From Paragyromitra xinjiangensis (Eukaryota > Ascomycota > Pezizomycetes > Pezizales > Discinaceae): DNA of 64,000 bases. The stretch lies in assembly GCA_038503065.1 (NCBI GenBank), contig JBCAMK010000007.1, forward strand, positions 992,001 to 1,056,000. Reading direction: 5' to 3'. Position 1 is the stretch's first letter; each line of letters opens with the position of its first letter. This document shows, in pieces, positions 12,162 to 25,200 of the stretch. The translations under genes and the position numbers were made by a program. The notes below the pieces were generated by a model. The model saw only the letters and a program-made list of their open reading frames with translations, made no database searches and was not told the DNA's origin.

Positions 12162-13409
12162 TGTTTTCCCTTTATGGTTTTCTTGCTTCCTCTGGGCTTT
12201 TGTTTGCTCTGATGGATCGACCTGAATAAAATGGGTTTGAGGTTTCGGTCAATGATTCAAAGTGTTGCCGAGTGATCGTATGTGATTGAAAAACAACCAA
12301 CTTCGGGCTTGTCCGGAAGGACCCATTCAACTAAAACTCCGTAAACTCCCGACCGGATGTAACTCTATAATTGTGACGCGCGCCTTTAACCATCGACTAG
12401 TTAAAGATTGGCGACCCAGGACCCAGCGGAAAAGTCTCTTGGGTAATGCCTGAAAACTCCACGTCAGCCCGATTCTTGGTACCTGACCCTGGGAAGACCA
12501 TCTATGACAATACGACTGGATCTTACAACACCCCAGCACATCGCCAGGACGCAATGAGGGATTCTACCCCCCAGTCAGCCTTACTGCGCCAATAAAAAGC
12601 TGACGACAACGCTTACACGGGACACTGGTCACGTCTCCAATAATCACTCCCACGTTTATCATATATTTCTTATTATAATCACTTAGCAGAGGGATTTTCG
12701 GAGTCTTTTACGCCGTCTAATAGAGCCACTCGTATTCAATCAAAGAATCACGATCCATCACTCGGCAGATGCACTGCATGACGATATTCCCCCACATCAC
12801 GCTTGTGCAACTCTCGGAAGAGATCCATTACAGCCATCGGAATACGTAAAGGAAATGAATGGTATGTCACCAGGCGACTAATCACCTAATTCCACATCAG
12901 AGATCAAACCGTCGAGTCGTACCCACAAACAGCCACAAACCGGCAAAACACAAAGGTCAAGTCTACGAAAACGAAATTTAAAGCATAAACCCGTCCTTTA
13001 ATGCATTTTAATCATTAAACTGCCAAAAACTAAATTATGTATGCGTGTGTAGACAATCTACCGGACATGAATTATGATACATAAAACAGCTAGACATGAC
13101 CCCAAATCAATAATCAAGAAACTTGGGGGGGGGGAGTAATTTCATCATTCATTTTCCTGCCTGCCTTTCCATCAAACACCAATCATATAAAACAATCAAG
13201 CAGGCAGGCTCGTGGGTATCGCCATAAAAAATCCACAAAGAAATGCAAGGGGAGAAAATGGGAAAGGAAAAAGAAAAAAAAGAAACCACCTCTCAACAAC
13301 GTCGCCCCCACTCGGCACTTGACTCGTACCCTACTCCTAGCAACGAATTACTCAACCAATAACCCCCAAGCCTCTTCGTACGATTAAAATAACATCAGAT
13401 AAAACAAAA
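12162..13409. other. Convergent intergenic region after eIF2D
   Basis: No gene seen. This 1.25 kb is shared by the 3' ends of eIF2D (plus strand) and the coiled-coil gene (minus strand). It holds a G10 homopolymer at 13125-13134 and A-rich sequence near 13250-13400 that would be the T-rich 3' UTR of the minus-strand gene. Confidence 0.6.
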
Positions 13410-15775
13410 TTATTTTCTGTTCCCGTTTGCCACGACAAACTTGGGCACCGGTGGCACCTTCTCTGTTGGCGTTTCAGGTGGTGGTGGACTATTCTTCACA
13501 TTCCTCATGTCTGTCATCGACTTTGACTGAGGCCTCAATGCCGATGTCGAACTCGAACCCGCTACTGGCCCAGATCCGGACCCCGAAACCTTCCTCCTTC
13601 TTCCTGCTCCCAGATTCGATTTTGAGACCCTCTTTGGCAGCACCATCCCAAACACACCAGACGAGGAAGCCTTCCCTTTTCCATTAGGCTCTGGGGCCTC
13701 TTGTTGCGCCTCCTCTACACTCTCCATAATCGTCATTTCCGCAGTCTTAGCCATGAAGCTACCACCGAAGCTCCCGTTCATAACCGGCGAAAGCGGAGCC
13801 TCATCAACTTCTGTTTCTTCACCCTCCGTGTCTTCACCTGACAGAACGCTCTCCCTTGCAGTCTTCAGACGCGGTAAAGCCTCCTTGCGTGAAGCTTTAA
13901 GCGCCGGCAACGGTGGAACGCTGCCATTGACAGTGGTATCTAACGCGCTCTCAAGCTCTCGTCTGGCTTTTTCAAGCTGTTCTTCGAGATTGCTGACTTT
14001 CTTCTGGAGGCGTTCCTGGCGCTTAATTTCGCGTTTTGATGGGCCTCCTTCCTTGCCCACCGCTTTTGAGCTAGCTTTTATGGGACCTTCATCATTACGA
14101 CCACCGAAGGTAGACGTAAAGACTTTACTCTTCTTCTTGACGAGAGTTTTCACGTCTTCAAACTTCCCACCATTAGGAGCTGCTCTCGTTGATGAGTGAG
14201 GCGGGGGCGGGGGCGGAACTCTCGATGGGGGTGGAGGAGCGAAATCCCTCGGTTTCGGGGTACTCTTCCTGCTAAAGTTTTCTGGAGGTTCAGACGGAGA
14301 AGCCACGAAGTCCGAGCTGTGCTGCGGCATTTCATAATCCCGACCCCGTTCAGTCTCAAAGGTCTCACCACTATCACGATAAGGCCTCTCAGTAGCAAAA
14401 CCCCCACCAACTCCCTTCATTGTCACGTCGCTTGTGAAAGACGTCACCAAGGCTGATCTCCTCCTCCTCAATTCTACATTCCCACCTTGCTCACTTGAAC
14501 GTGAGGCTGGTCTACTCTCATCGGTACTGTAGGCCCTTCCAATACTTTGTTCGTACGTGCCACCCATAGTGTAATCTGGCGCGTAATTCCCTCTGGCCGA
14601 TGGCACCCTCATTGACCCAGAGCTGTTTCTCCTCGTAATTGCGTTCGCTCCCATGACCGCCGCTGCGTTCCCGGAATATCCTTGCATTACACCCATCTTC
14701 TTAAGCTCTTGATAGGCTAACTGGCCCTTCTTCTTGCGGTCCCTCAGTATCTTCTTCTTCCGCTCCCTAGCTTCATGAAGCCGTTTCTGGCGGTCCCATG
14801 ATTCTTTGATATCCTTGACGAGCTTAAAAGGGTTGAAAGGCATCAATGAAGCTAACCCACCGAACGTAAAAGATCCCTCCGCAGATTTGGCGGTGCCATT
14901 GGAGCTTCTGATGCTCTGTATGTTGGAAAGGCCCGATTCCCTGGTCGACATACCTATCGGAACTTCCTCATCCTCGGGTCTTGCTGGCGATGAAGTCGGT
15001 AGGGTTCCAACAATCTCCTGTGGCGGAACAGCACTCGCACGGTCTCTCATACTTCCTTCCTTAAACCTGCTCACAACAGTGTTCGCCGTTGAAGTAGTAT
15101 CCTGCCGCTTTGGCTTAGACGGAGGTGTCACTACCGACATCACACCAGGCGACCCCCCAGGACGCCTACTAGACGATACCCTCCTCTTAGCAGAACCTGG
15201 TTTCTGATCGTGATAACCTTCATCCTCCTCGGTATCCGAGCCATCATCTGACGGACGATACGCCAAATCTCCTGCACCAGACTTCCTCTTCTTCCTTGGC
15301 GGCTTCTTTCCTCCATTATTCATAGACTCATTGTAAAATATATCACCTTCTTCATCACCGTCATCATCATCTTCAATATCATGGAGAGTGTTGTTAAGCC
15401 TATTGCTGCGGGTACTAGCAGGCGTAGTATTAGCACTTGAAAGCGAGCCCTCTTTCCTCTTAGCATAGCTCTCCCGGCCACGCTGCCTCAGTGCTTCCCG
15501 TCGTTCCTGCATCTCGCGCTCTTGTTCATCGTAGTTATCCTCATCAGTAGTCGACCCGTCGTCATCCTCCGCCATTACCACATGGGAGTGGAAATCCGCT
15601 GTAGAGGAGTTGATCTTCCCCCTCAAGGTGTCCCTGAGCACCTGAATTTATAGCAGCTCCAGTCAGCTCGTTGCATCTCCGCTACTTCCCAAACCTAGAG
15701 ACACCATTGCGCGGATGGAAAACCAGCGGGAAAGCTACATACCTTTTGAGGCGTCGATAGCATCATATCCCCCAT
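13410..15775 (-). CDS. Coiled-coil, proline-rich protein with NLS, unrecognised
   Basis: I do not recognise the family. Two exons on the minus strand, 15743-15775 and 13410-15641, join across a 101-base intron (GTATGT...TTCAG) to give 754 residues. The ATG at 15775 starts an 11-codon first exon (MGDMMLSTPQK); without it the frame would only open with GTG or at a later ATG at 15575. The protein is mostly low complexity: acidic and Glu/Arg-rich near residues 35-110, a basic cluster KKPPRKKRK at about 123-131 that resembles a nuclear localisation signal, two charged heptad-like segments at about 284-317 and 547-579 that could form coiled coils, and a proline stretch between them (PPPPPPH). The segment around residues 265-290 (GGLASLMPFNPFKLVKDIKE) looks the most conserved. 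A scaffold or nuclear role is possible, but function is unknown. Confidence 0.75.
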
Positions 15776-17401
15776 CACAGCGAAACCCGTTGTAGACGCA
15801 GAGTAATCCCAGGTGCAAAGACAAGAAGAGAGTCGCGCTTATGTATGAATTCGAACCGTGTCCCACCGCGTCTGCAGTGTTCCGTTGACTGACCTCAAAC
15901 TTTCACGCAGATATCCGCTCGTGCCTTAGCAGTCAGTCCGTGTGATTTCTCGTCTCAGCAAGTAACCGACAAGCAGCAACGCGAAACCACCAAGACGAGC
16001 AGAGGATGATGATGAGGATGACAAGGAGGAAGGAAGGGGGAGGGGAATTCTCCGTGTGATTGATGCAGTTGATGATGTAGCAGGGGGGGGTGTGGGAAGG
16101 GGAATTGGGGGGCAGAATGAAATGAAGATGTCTGCTGCTCGCGGCGCGTTCCGTTCAAGCTTGGCGCCTTTCGCTTGTGACTCCAACAAAGGATGATCTC
16201 TTTCTTTTTCGATTTTGACATGTGCTGTGGTACCTGTACATAAATGACCGTTTTCATCAACCTCTTCAAACAGCTTCTCGCGAGTTTGGCACAATTCGAA
16301 GGAACAATTGGATGGTTTATTACAAGTCTCTAAACCTCGAAATACAAATGTCTCTTTGTGCTAACCTAATAAACCAATTACCTACATGCAACCCAACCAG
16401 TATCCCCAATAACCAATACCACCCGCTTGTTTGCTAGAACGAAACAAAAGAGAGAACGAAACAAAAGAAAACTGTTTTTGCTACCATCATTCGCTATACA
16501 CAAAAGCTCACCGCTCACTCGTTCAGCCAAAGTAAAGGTCAATCAATCCATGATATGTAAAACCTTCAGGTCAATTCAAACACTGCATAAAGGAAAATAA
16601 AAAGAAAGAAACAACATTCACGAGCGGAGATGATTATATGATGATAGGCAAAAACGTAGAGCAAAATAAAAGTCCGGTTCGTCGTCAATTCGCTAATGAA
16701 AAAATAACAAAAAACCTCCCTCGGACTAACATTTTCGAGTTTCTGCCGTTATCAAGATCAAGAAGTACAAAGGGAAAGCTGAGAAACAGAAACTTGGAAA
16801 CCAAGACAAAAATGAAACAAGCATCAAGTACTAAAACATCGAGAAGCAAGGCTATAAAGCATGATGCTAATGTGAATCATATTCAAGGAAAAAAAAAGCC
16901 CGCTCCCAAGAAGTCAAAGGATCAAATGTGTTGCAGAAGAGAAGAGAAGCCAGCCGCCAATATGACAGAAAATAAAGAGAACATAGGGAAGGAGAATTGT
17001 GATAAACGATCGAGATGTGAACTATTGATGGAATATATAACTTGATACCATCCAAAATTTAGTTCCAACGCAGAATACCTACCCAGACCTGATAAAACCA
17101 AAGAAAAGTAAATTTTTGTCGCTTCCATTTGTACAGCCCAAACTCTTACCGGAAAAGAAAAAGCACCCAACAAACCGAAGAAAAAATTGTCAAACCAGGC
17201 AAAAAATCAAATCGGATATCATGAACAAAAACACACCCAAGCAAAAGAAGTCCAAGGAAAAAGGAAAAACCACAAATATAAAAAAAAGAAAAAAAAAGAT
17301 CGACGATATATGAACCCTCACAACCATTTCAGTCCCTCCTAGCTCATACCCACACACCAAAAAATACATGTCGCAGCCCAAAATTACCATCCATCACATC
17401 C
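15776..17401. other. Spacer between veA 3' end and the coiled-coil gene
   Basis: No supported gene. The part near 15776-16300 is the upstream region of the minus-strand coiled-coil gene. The part at about 16430-17400 is strikingly A-rich on the plus strand, meaning U-rich in a minus-strand transcript, and probably contains the veA 3' UTR. A lysine-rich 135-codon frame at 16638-17045 is a by-product of that composition. Confidence 0.55.
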
Positions 17402-19518
17402 TTAATCCTCACCCGGCAGCCTTCGGACAATCTCCACACCATCAGCACGGCGATAGCTCATCTTCAGTTTCCCAAGGTCATAGGCATCATCATCAGGCTC
17501 AGATGTCTGCGTGTATGTTGGGTCGCTTCCATAAGTAGCCGAGTTTGTCGAAGGTCGAGAACCATTCTGCATTGATCCTTCGACATGCGCGTTGTTGAAT
17601 ACGCGACCCCACTGTCTCTTGGTTCCCCTGGCCTCTTCCTGCTTAGAGGACGCACCACCATTTCCATGGGCGCCTTGCCATGATCCGCTGGATGGTACTG
17701 GCTCAGGAGCTTGATACTTTGGTTCCGGGTAATATGACGGGAATTGATTCGGATTGGGCACTGGTGGAGGCTGAGCCATTTGAGGGGGAGGTGGAGGCCT
17801 CTGCTGCATTGCTCCATTCTGGGATGCGTAACCTGGAGATGGCAAAGAAGGAGGCGCAGTTGTATTAGGAGTAGTTGGCTGGCTATTCCACAGCTTAGGC
17901 TCCAAAGCAGGCAAACGAAGAGGAGGAAGAGCATTAGGTCCTGCAGAAGGAGGCGGGGGAGCCTGTTGTTGAGGGGGTACCTGGTGCTGATAATGCTGCG
18001 GCGGCGCGGGCTGGTAAGCCTGTTGTTGCTGTTGTTGATGACCATATCCATTCTCCATGTGTCCATTATATGAAGATCCCACAGAAGGTGTGCTGGGCCT
18101 ATAATGCGGCGGTGGAGGTGGTTGTTGGCGATAAGCAGGGTCCGAGTCTCTTCTATTACGGAAGTCCACGGACTCACGCCTAACCTGGTGACCATTGGCT
18201 TGACTCTGCTGAATTTGCTGGTTGGGCATAGAGAGCGAGTTCTCGCGGGACTGATACGCAGGAGGCGGTCCATACCCATTTTGCTGCGGACGAGGAGACG
18301 GCGCCAAATGGGGAGATGGGTGTGATGGATGGTGCTGAGGAACTGGTGCGTGTTGAGGAGGATAAGGACGTGCCATTTGTTGTCCGTAAAGTTCCTGCGG
18401 AGGATGGACATGGGGAAGTGCAGGCGGTGCGTGAGCATGCGCATTGCCGAATGACAAATGATGATTGGCACTTGATGGTGGAGGCCCGGCCGGAGGACAA
18501 AATGCGCCATGGTTTTGGCTAGGAGTTACATATCCAGTATCATACCTAGGTGGTGGAGGAACTTGCTCCGAAACAGCAGAAGCAATCGAAGCATTCGAAC
18601 CACTCCTCTCCCTTCCAATAGAGTTGGACCTTTGCATTGGGTGCGGTGTTGGTTGATGATACTGAGGATCATGCTGAGCACGAATTGACTCGTTCATCTG
18701 ATATTGGTCGGGAGTAGCTCCCCTCCTTGCGGCCCTTAGCATCGCAGTCTCATCCATACGATCCTCACTATCTCTGCCTTGTCGATCACTCCTCCGTCTC
18801 ATTCGAACGTCACGTCGGATACGAACACGGCATCCTTGCTCGGCCACAATCCTCGACAGAGCGGTGCTCTCGGCCAATCCAGGAAACTTCTTGGCAGAGA
18901 AAACAGTGAATGCCTTGGACTTGACATCCAACCTATGCGTGGCCCATTCTCTTGGCTCCAAAGGATCTGACGGAAGTGGATAAACCTCCTCCTTGGTCTC
19001 TTCGTACAGAGCAAAACGAAGTCTGTATTTCCCCTCATGGCGAACCGACAAATCCGGGAAGATGAAATATCCAGCCGGGTTGGGACGGTCCAAATAGGCC
19101 ATGCCAGAGACGGGAACACCTGTAAGGACCGGGGCAGGGGCAGGAGCCGGCATTCCTCTCCCTTGGGCAATCGGTCGCGCTTGTTCAAGAGTCGCGAAAA
19201 GGAAAAAGTTAGAGTTGTGGGAGAAAGTCCTAAAATGCTATCAGACACATATTTCGACCAGAATTCACCAAACTTTGAAACAAAAACTCACACGTCTGTC
19301 TTTTCTGGTCCCTGGAACAATCTCAGTTCAACAACTGGCGGAGGATCAACTGGTCTGCGGTCTGCATGAGACTTCGCACCCATCCCGCACGCTCTTGCCC
19401 TCTCTGGCTGTTGAAGCACCTGCATACGATATTCCAATCTGCTGCCATCCTGGAGTGTTCGCTGGAAGACAGCTACCGTTTCCGGAACCTCGAGAAGACT
19501 GATCGGTTTGGCTGACAT
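17402..19518 (-). CDS. veA: Velvet developmental and secondary-metabolism regulator VeA
   Basis: VeA, the light-responsive partner of VelB and LaeA, which controls sexual and asexual development and secondary metabolism from the nucleus. Two minus-strand exons, 19292-19518 and 17402-19229, give 684 residues; the 62-base intron (GTGAGT...TTTAG) splits a valine codon. The velvet domain spans about residues 15-222, with [58 protein letters not shown] and [20 protein letters not shown], ending at [13 protein letters not shown]. The [12 protein letters not shown] segment favours VeA over VelB, VelC or VosA. The long C-terminal part is Pro/Gln/His-rich with a short polyglutamine run. It ends with the family's KRxWGxVF and MSYRRADG...RRLP blocks, as in the VeA tail. 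The putative bipartite NLS near residues 20-45 is weak. Upstream lies an unusually long gene-free region. Confidence 0.95.
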
Positions 19519-20536
19519 TGTGATGGGAGGCCGTCAAATAAATAAATTTAAAGGTGAAATAAACCGAACCACTCCTGGGGAGCGAGAAATGAACTACAAC
19601 GAGCTAAATTCGGTGGGAAGAGCCAGGAGTAAGTATATAAACTCTTAAAGGGCAAACGAATTCAAGCTCCGAGAGGTACGGGATCGAGAAGGCATGAACT
19701 GGGGAAATAGCCCCGAACAGGACAAGAGATGAGTAGATAGCCAGAGACAACCACACGACGCTTGTGCTAGTAACGGAACACGCACACAACAGGCATACAC
19801 GTTAACACACCTTGTACCAAATCTCTTGCTTTGCAGAACCACAATTTAACAGTTAATTCTGGGTTATAATTTTTTTCCACTGAATATCGATATTTCTCTT
19901 CTGGTCCTATGACGCGTTGCACACCCTTCTAATCTAGCTTAGTGATCGTTCAGCTGTCCTCGGGCAATAGTCCTGAATTGAGCTCAGGTACGAAAGAGAG
20001 TAGTAGACGGTGGGAAGACGTCAGTTATTAGACAGCGGCACGGTGAGCGAGCTGTGTTGTTGTCGGGTGGCGGATGAGCTGGTCCAGAACAATGTTCGTG
20101 GAGGGGACGGGACGATTCTCAGAATATCACGAAAGCTGCCCTCGTCGCATAGTCCGCGAGATGGAAGAGAATTGGGGGGGGGGGAGGGAGTAAGAAGGCA
20201 AAGGAGTAAGGGCTTGACGGAAGACTGTAGAGTAGGTCTAGAAGGGGATAGGGAGAAGATCAAGGCGGTTGGGGTCAAGCTAGCAGGATTCGGGAGGTCT
20301 GGCGGAGAACACGGCAACAGAATAGGATAAGGTGGAGCGCCAGGAGGTGGAGTAGAGGGGCAGAGAAAGCGCAGCCAGTAGGCAGTTCAGACACTCGACT
20401 GCGCCAGAATTTTGTATTGGAGCGGGTCTTCTTACTCAGAACATGGAAGCACAGGTCTTCTTTCTGCCTAGAATCCTATTCTCCGAAGAGTAACTTATTA
20501 TTCGGTCCGCAATTACTACTCGAATTCCTGCTTGCC

Positions 20537-20627
20537 ACTGCCGCTGCTGCTGCTGTTGGTACTGCTGCAACTCTATTGCTTCTCTTTTGTCGTGCTGCTG
20601 CTGCTTCTGCTGCTTCTTCCGCTGCGA
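20537..20627. repeat. Imperfect CTG/CTT trinucleotide tract
   Basis: Two blocks of CTG with CTT interruptions (about 20540-20558 and 20592-20627) lie roughly 1 kb upstream of veA. They create alanine- and leucine-rich frames on both strands that should not be read as genes. Confidence 0.7.
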
Positions 20628-22234
20628 AGACCTGGGCTGCTTCTACCGGTGCACGGTGAACCACTAGCCCGTCCTTCCACATATTTCCCACCCACCCACC
20701 CACCCCCAAAATAATTAAAAAAACACAGAAACCCAACATGCTCTCCAGGCAGCAGTAGCACGGCTAGCGAGGATGCCCTCCAGCATCCAGTCCTCACACA
20801 CCAAAGATCCTGGTCCCGGAGCGTGGGATGGGAACCGACACTTTAAACTGATTGGATCTTGGCATCCCCCCCGGGTGTTGTGGTTGTGCGGTTCTCGGAG
20901 GAGAAGGGGGTTGGCTTGCTTTTTTCGCAGTGTTCTTCCCCGTCAACTCTGACCCGTTTTCCCTATGCCCAAGACCTGGCTGTGCGTATGCCCTCAAAAG
21001 TAATTCGCAATTTCATGCCTAATTTTTGCTTTTCTCCTTTCCATGGCTCTGTGAGTCCAGACCTTCGATATTGAGACTTGGCGCCAACGCCATGTTTCTC
21101 AGCTGGTACATCTTATGTTTGGCTTTTCGACAGAAATGGACCTCGGAAACCTGAGCTTCCGAGCTTCTATAAACTCAACCCCACGGTCTATCCCATGCGA
21201 TTGATTGTACATGATTATTACCAGACAGGACAGCTCCGACAGGAGTACCTACATCGGTACTGAAGATGTAGGTACATATATTGTATCAGCACGTACCATG
21301 TAGATATATGTACCCTCAACCCTTTTCACTCAAGCTTTGCTGCAGCACAAACTTGGAAGGGACGTGTGGCCGTATGCTCGGGTCGGGCTAAGGAGACATG
21401 AAGAGCAGGAAGCGATGGATGGATGGCAATCAGGCAAGTCCCGGCTTTTGTTTCTTCTTCGCCTCCCAGCCAAAACAAGAGGCGATTCCTCACCCAATCA
21501 TATCGCCATCCAGATCCAGGGCTCAGGTTGCGCTCACATTCCCCAAAAACAATAAGAAAATTTTACCACCAACTGGCAGGCTTTCTCAAACCTTTTACCC
21601 TGGAGAAAAAAACCCGTTGCTCCTGCCACTTTCGCCAACCACGATTCGGCGCAGAAACAGCATGAATGTCCACAACCGGCATCTCAAGAAGGGAAGGAAA
21701 GAGAGAAAAAAAGAAAATAATATGAAAGGTCGGTGAGCGGAGGAGGTGAGACGATGTCGACATTTCATCAGTAGAAAACCACGTCAGGGACACCACATAC
21801 CACACACGGCAGTTTTCTCTCCTAGACCATTTTTCCCCATCATCTATCGACTCGATGTGGGTACAGCACTTCCCCCTTTGAACAGCCGGCGGTGTGTCTG
21901 AGACCCACTCTCTTTCGCCAAGCATCCGATAAATGATGGGCGATGAAATCTCCCATCCCCAAAGTCTTGGAAAGCGTGGTGTGGGACGAGATGAGACCCG
22001 TCACCGAAGTTGTGACCACCACCAGCAGAAACTCCTGAGGGTCTGGCCCGGGCCTCCTCGCTTGGAGCCCTGCGGTGTGGGTGAACATGAAACGGAGAAC
22101 GTCGATTCGACTATTTACCGCCACGGTAGAATAAATTAAGAGTGGGACGCATCATGGAGGCGCAGAATTTTCCCTTCTATTTTCTGGTTTTTATGGATTA
22201 GTTGTCAGCTGGATCTCAGCAGCCCAACGGAGGC

Positions 22235-22299
22235 TTTTTATTTTATTTTATTTTATTTTATTTACTTATTAAGAATAAAACAAAATAAAATAAATAAAT
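22235..22299. repeat. TTTTA repeat with inverted AAAAT arm (AT hairpin)
   Basis: A TTTTA pentamer array at 22235-22264 is followed after a short spacer by AAATAAAAT-type repeats to 22299, which are complementary to the first arm. The two arms could fold into a long AT cruciform or, in RNA, a hairpin. Confidence 0.7.
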
Positions 22300-25200
22300 C
22301 ATTTGTGATATAATATGTGGCCATCATATGAACAGTGTGTGGCTTTTCTTTTCGGATAAGATCTCATATCTTGCGAAGATCCCAGGAAACCCTGAGGAGA
22401 GCGGGGGAGGAATGGTAACGCGTTTTTTTATTTTTATTTTTTCTTTCCCTCTGGCAGGGCAGTGGGGACGAGCAGCGTGGCAGCGGTAGCAGCGCTGAAG
22501 TTGTGAAAACGTGGGTGTGTGTTCCTCGTTTCCTAATCTCGCGAGCTGGAACATCCCACCACATCAACGGACGATTGAAACAAATCTGCTGACTTTGCCC
22601 GTCGTATCGTGTCGTCATCCAAGCGCCCATGGCCGCTAACCACGCCTAGACTTCGAGCACCGAACTAAAAGTCACTCGGTTTCGCTTACATCCGAGCGTT
22701 GGGCTGCGGGCTGATATCGAACTTTGTAACTGAACCATCGGACCATATGGAAGGGCCCACAATGATAGCAAACTACATGTGTCTATGTAGATTCGGTTCC
22801 CTCCCAGCAAGCCGCATAGGCGCGAACCGATAGCGGCTCGTATCAGTCAATCGGCAGGGCAACGCAATCGTTGCGCCAGCAATTGGTTACGATGACCCTG
22901 CGAAGGCTTCTGTATTACGATCCTTTCAGCGACCATTCATTGTTTATGCATGTTTATTGGAGTCTCCAAGGTTCCCATTCCAAGTTTCACGAATTCCCAA
23001 CCGCCGCGCAGCTGGTAACATTCTTTACTTTATTTTCTTTTTTGTCTGTCCATCTCCCTTCTCATACAGCTCCTTGTTTGGGACATCAAATTGCTTGTTT
23101 CGCTCTGTTAGGATAACGTTGCCTTGTTCGAAACGGAATCCATGACCCTCGTCGCCGGCCCGTAGCGAGTGGGTTGTGAGATAATTGGACGAAGCAAGGG
23201 GCCAGGGGCGTGCCAGGTGACTGACTGGCCGCAATAAGTGAGATGGATCCGCGGCCAAGGGAACGTGATACAAGATTATCGCTATTTCGTGCTTTGTGGG
23301 GAATAACAACTCTTCTTGTTTGCTCGCAAGCTGTTGGTTCGAGCGCCAAAGGTGGCGGTGTCATGTTGGCTCGAGAGACAAACTTGGCTGATGGAAGTCA
23401 GACGAGCAGAAATCTCGAAGTGTTCTCTGTACAAACCGTTACGCGGGGTTTATTTTGGCATCGTGTTGGGAAGTAATACCCAGAGTCTAGAGCCAATTGC
23501 ATTTCGGATATTCGGCCTGGCGAGCCGTCGACGTTGTTGTCTTGGACTCAGCCAAAATCTTTTTATCCAAGAGTCGCAGCCCTTGTGTGCATCACCAGCC
23601 ATGACTCGGGCTTGAACCGCGAATCGCACAACTCTGCCTGATCCACTAATGCAGCACTACGACCCTCGATCCTTCCAAAAAAATAAAATAAAACTCAGTT
23701 CCTAATCGGAACATATATCTGACATTATTGATGTGCCACACAAGATCGGTAAATCCCATAACTGCAAGGGACCACGTAGACTCTAAATATTCTTTCCTGC
23801 TTTTTCCTTCTTGGTGTTGAAGTTTGTCACATGGCTTTGCAGATTCTTAGCTCTGCTGCGGTTTCACCGTCATGTAGCGCAGGTATGCATTTCAGGTTTT
23901 TTGGGAGTATCTAGCGGCGGGCCTGCATAAATCTGAGCGCTCTACATGCTCGTACATATGGATTTGACTGGTACTTGGAATTTAGAGCAAGCTAACTCGT
24001 GAGGCTGGCCATTGGTCTCGCGATTGCATCCAACCACCATGATCCCTATCAATACCCTGGTGCGAGTATAGGTAACACCATGTTTCGTTGGAGGTCATGA
24101 GTGTTCCCTCATTGTGCACTTTTGAAAAATACCGCCATTCTACATCTACCTATGTTGGATGTTGTTTCGGTGGGCTTGTGCTGGCAAATGGAATGGCCAG
24201 AATACTCAACGGCATACTTGCACATTTCCTGGTTGTCATTGTTTAAGCTTTTTCGCTCTGCCCGTCATGCAAATGTCCACGTTGTTTCCTGTTCTCTGCC
24301 GACGACTGTGTTCTACCTACTGTTTTGCAGGACACAAACACCGTAGCCAATGGACGATGTCAATTTCTCTATCGCTACCTATTCCCGTTTTTTTTCCCCT
24401 TTCCGCATTCACGAGCCTATCGTTCATCTCGGAGTCCTGCGAGGAAAAAAAAATAACCTCGTTAGATGAGACCCGATCTGCAAGAAGACACGTCTGCGAT
24501 AAGATCGGGGTACGGGAATGGCGCACAGATGTCGCGACGTTATATCCCCGAGAATCTATGGATTGGGGGGAGCTTTAAGGGATCCCTGATACCCCTTCAT
24601 CTAATCGTTGTAATACAGAGACCCTTTCCTTCCATCAGAGCGTTTGGGAGATCTGATGGGTTACCGTGGGATTGATTCTGCCTGTCAGAACAAACAACCG
24701 GTAGTAAAACAAAAACAAGCCAAAACAAATACCCCTCCCTCCGTTCCTCGCGTTATAACAAAAATACTCATGGCGGGTGTTTATCTCGGAACGAACACTC
24801 GTTTTAAGCAGTTCGGGGGTGAACCCAACCACTGTCTCATGGGTAAGACACGGGGCAACGAACCAAAAAAAGGGGAATCTCCCGCTGCACGGGTCGGGAA
24901 TGACGGTTAGCCTGGAATCACACCTCTGTTGGTGTGACACCGGTTCCCGCCTGCGCACCAGATCTATCTCGTTGATGCCTTAAGCGAGCTTGATGCTTCT
25001 TGCACTTTTTTGGGAAGCGGGCTACCATGTTTGGACTATGATGCATGCGCAGAAAATCGGAACCCAACGAGAGCGGTACAGTATGCATTAGTAAGGGCAC
25101 AGGAAAGAAGAAGCCGTGGGGTGACGATTGATGCGATTTGTGGGAGAGATAGCTCCATGCAAGACATCGAGCATGCATAATGTCTCAGAGTATCCAGTCT

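Noticed and set aside
16638..17045. Lysine-rich 135-codon plus-strand frame
   Set aside because: It follows from the A-rich composition of the region downstream of veA; there is no domain, no conserved-looking segment, and a poor fit to the codon use of neighbouring genes. It lies where the veA 3' UTR is expected.
20417..20739. Alanine- and leucine-rich frames on both strands
   Set aside because: Both are translations of the CTG/CTT microsatellite and show no other feature.
23601..23675. tRNA-like sequence on the minus strand (GGTTCAAGCCC near a D-arm-like stretch)
   Set aside because: The T-arm has a mismatch and no 5' acceptor arm complementary to the 3' side could be found at the right distance.
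24159..24578. 139-codon plus-strand frame
   Set aside because: Cys/Ser/Arg-rich random-looking translation with overlapping frames in other phases; no support.
6097..25068. Scattered AAAATCGGAAC words resembling the MITE inner end (near 6097 and 25057)
   Set aside because: The match is limited to about 11 bases without the rest of the end, an inverted partner or TA flanks; compatible with chance.
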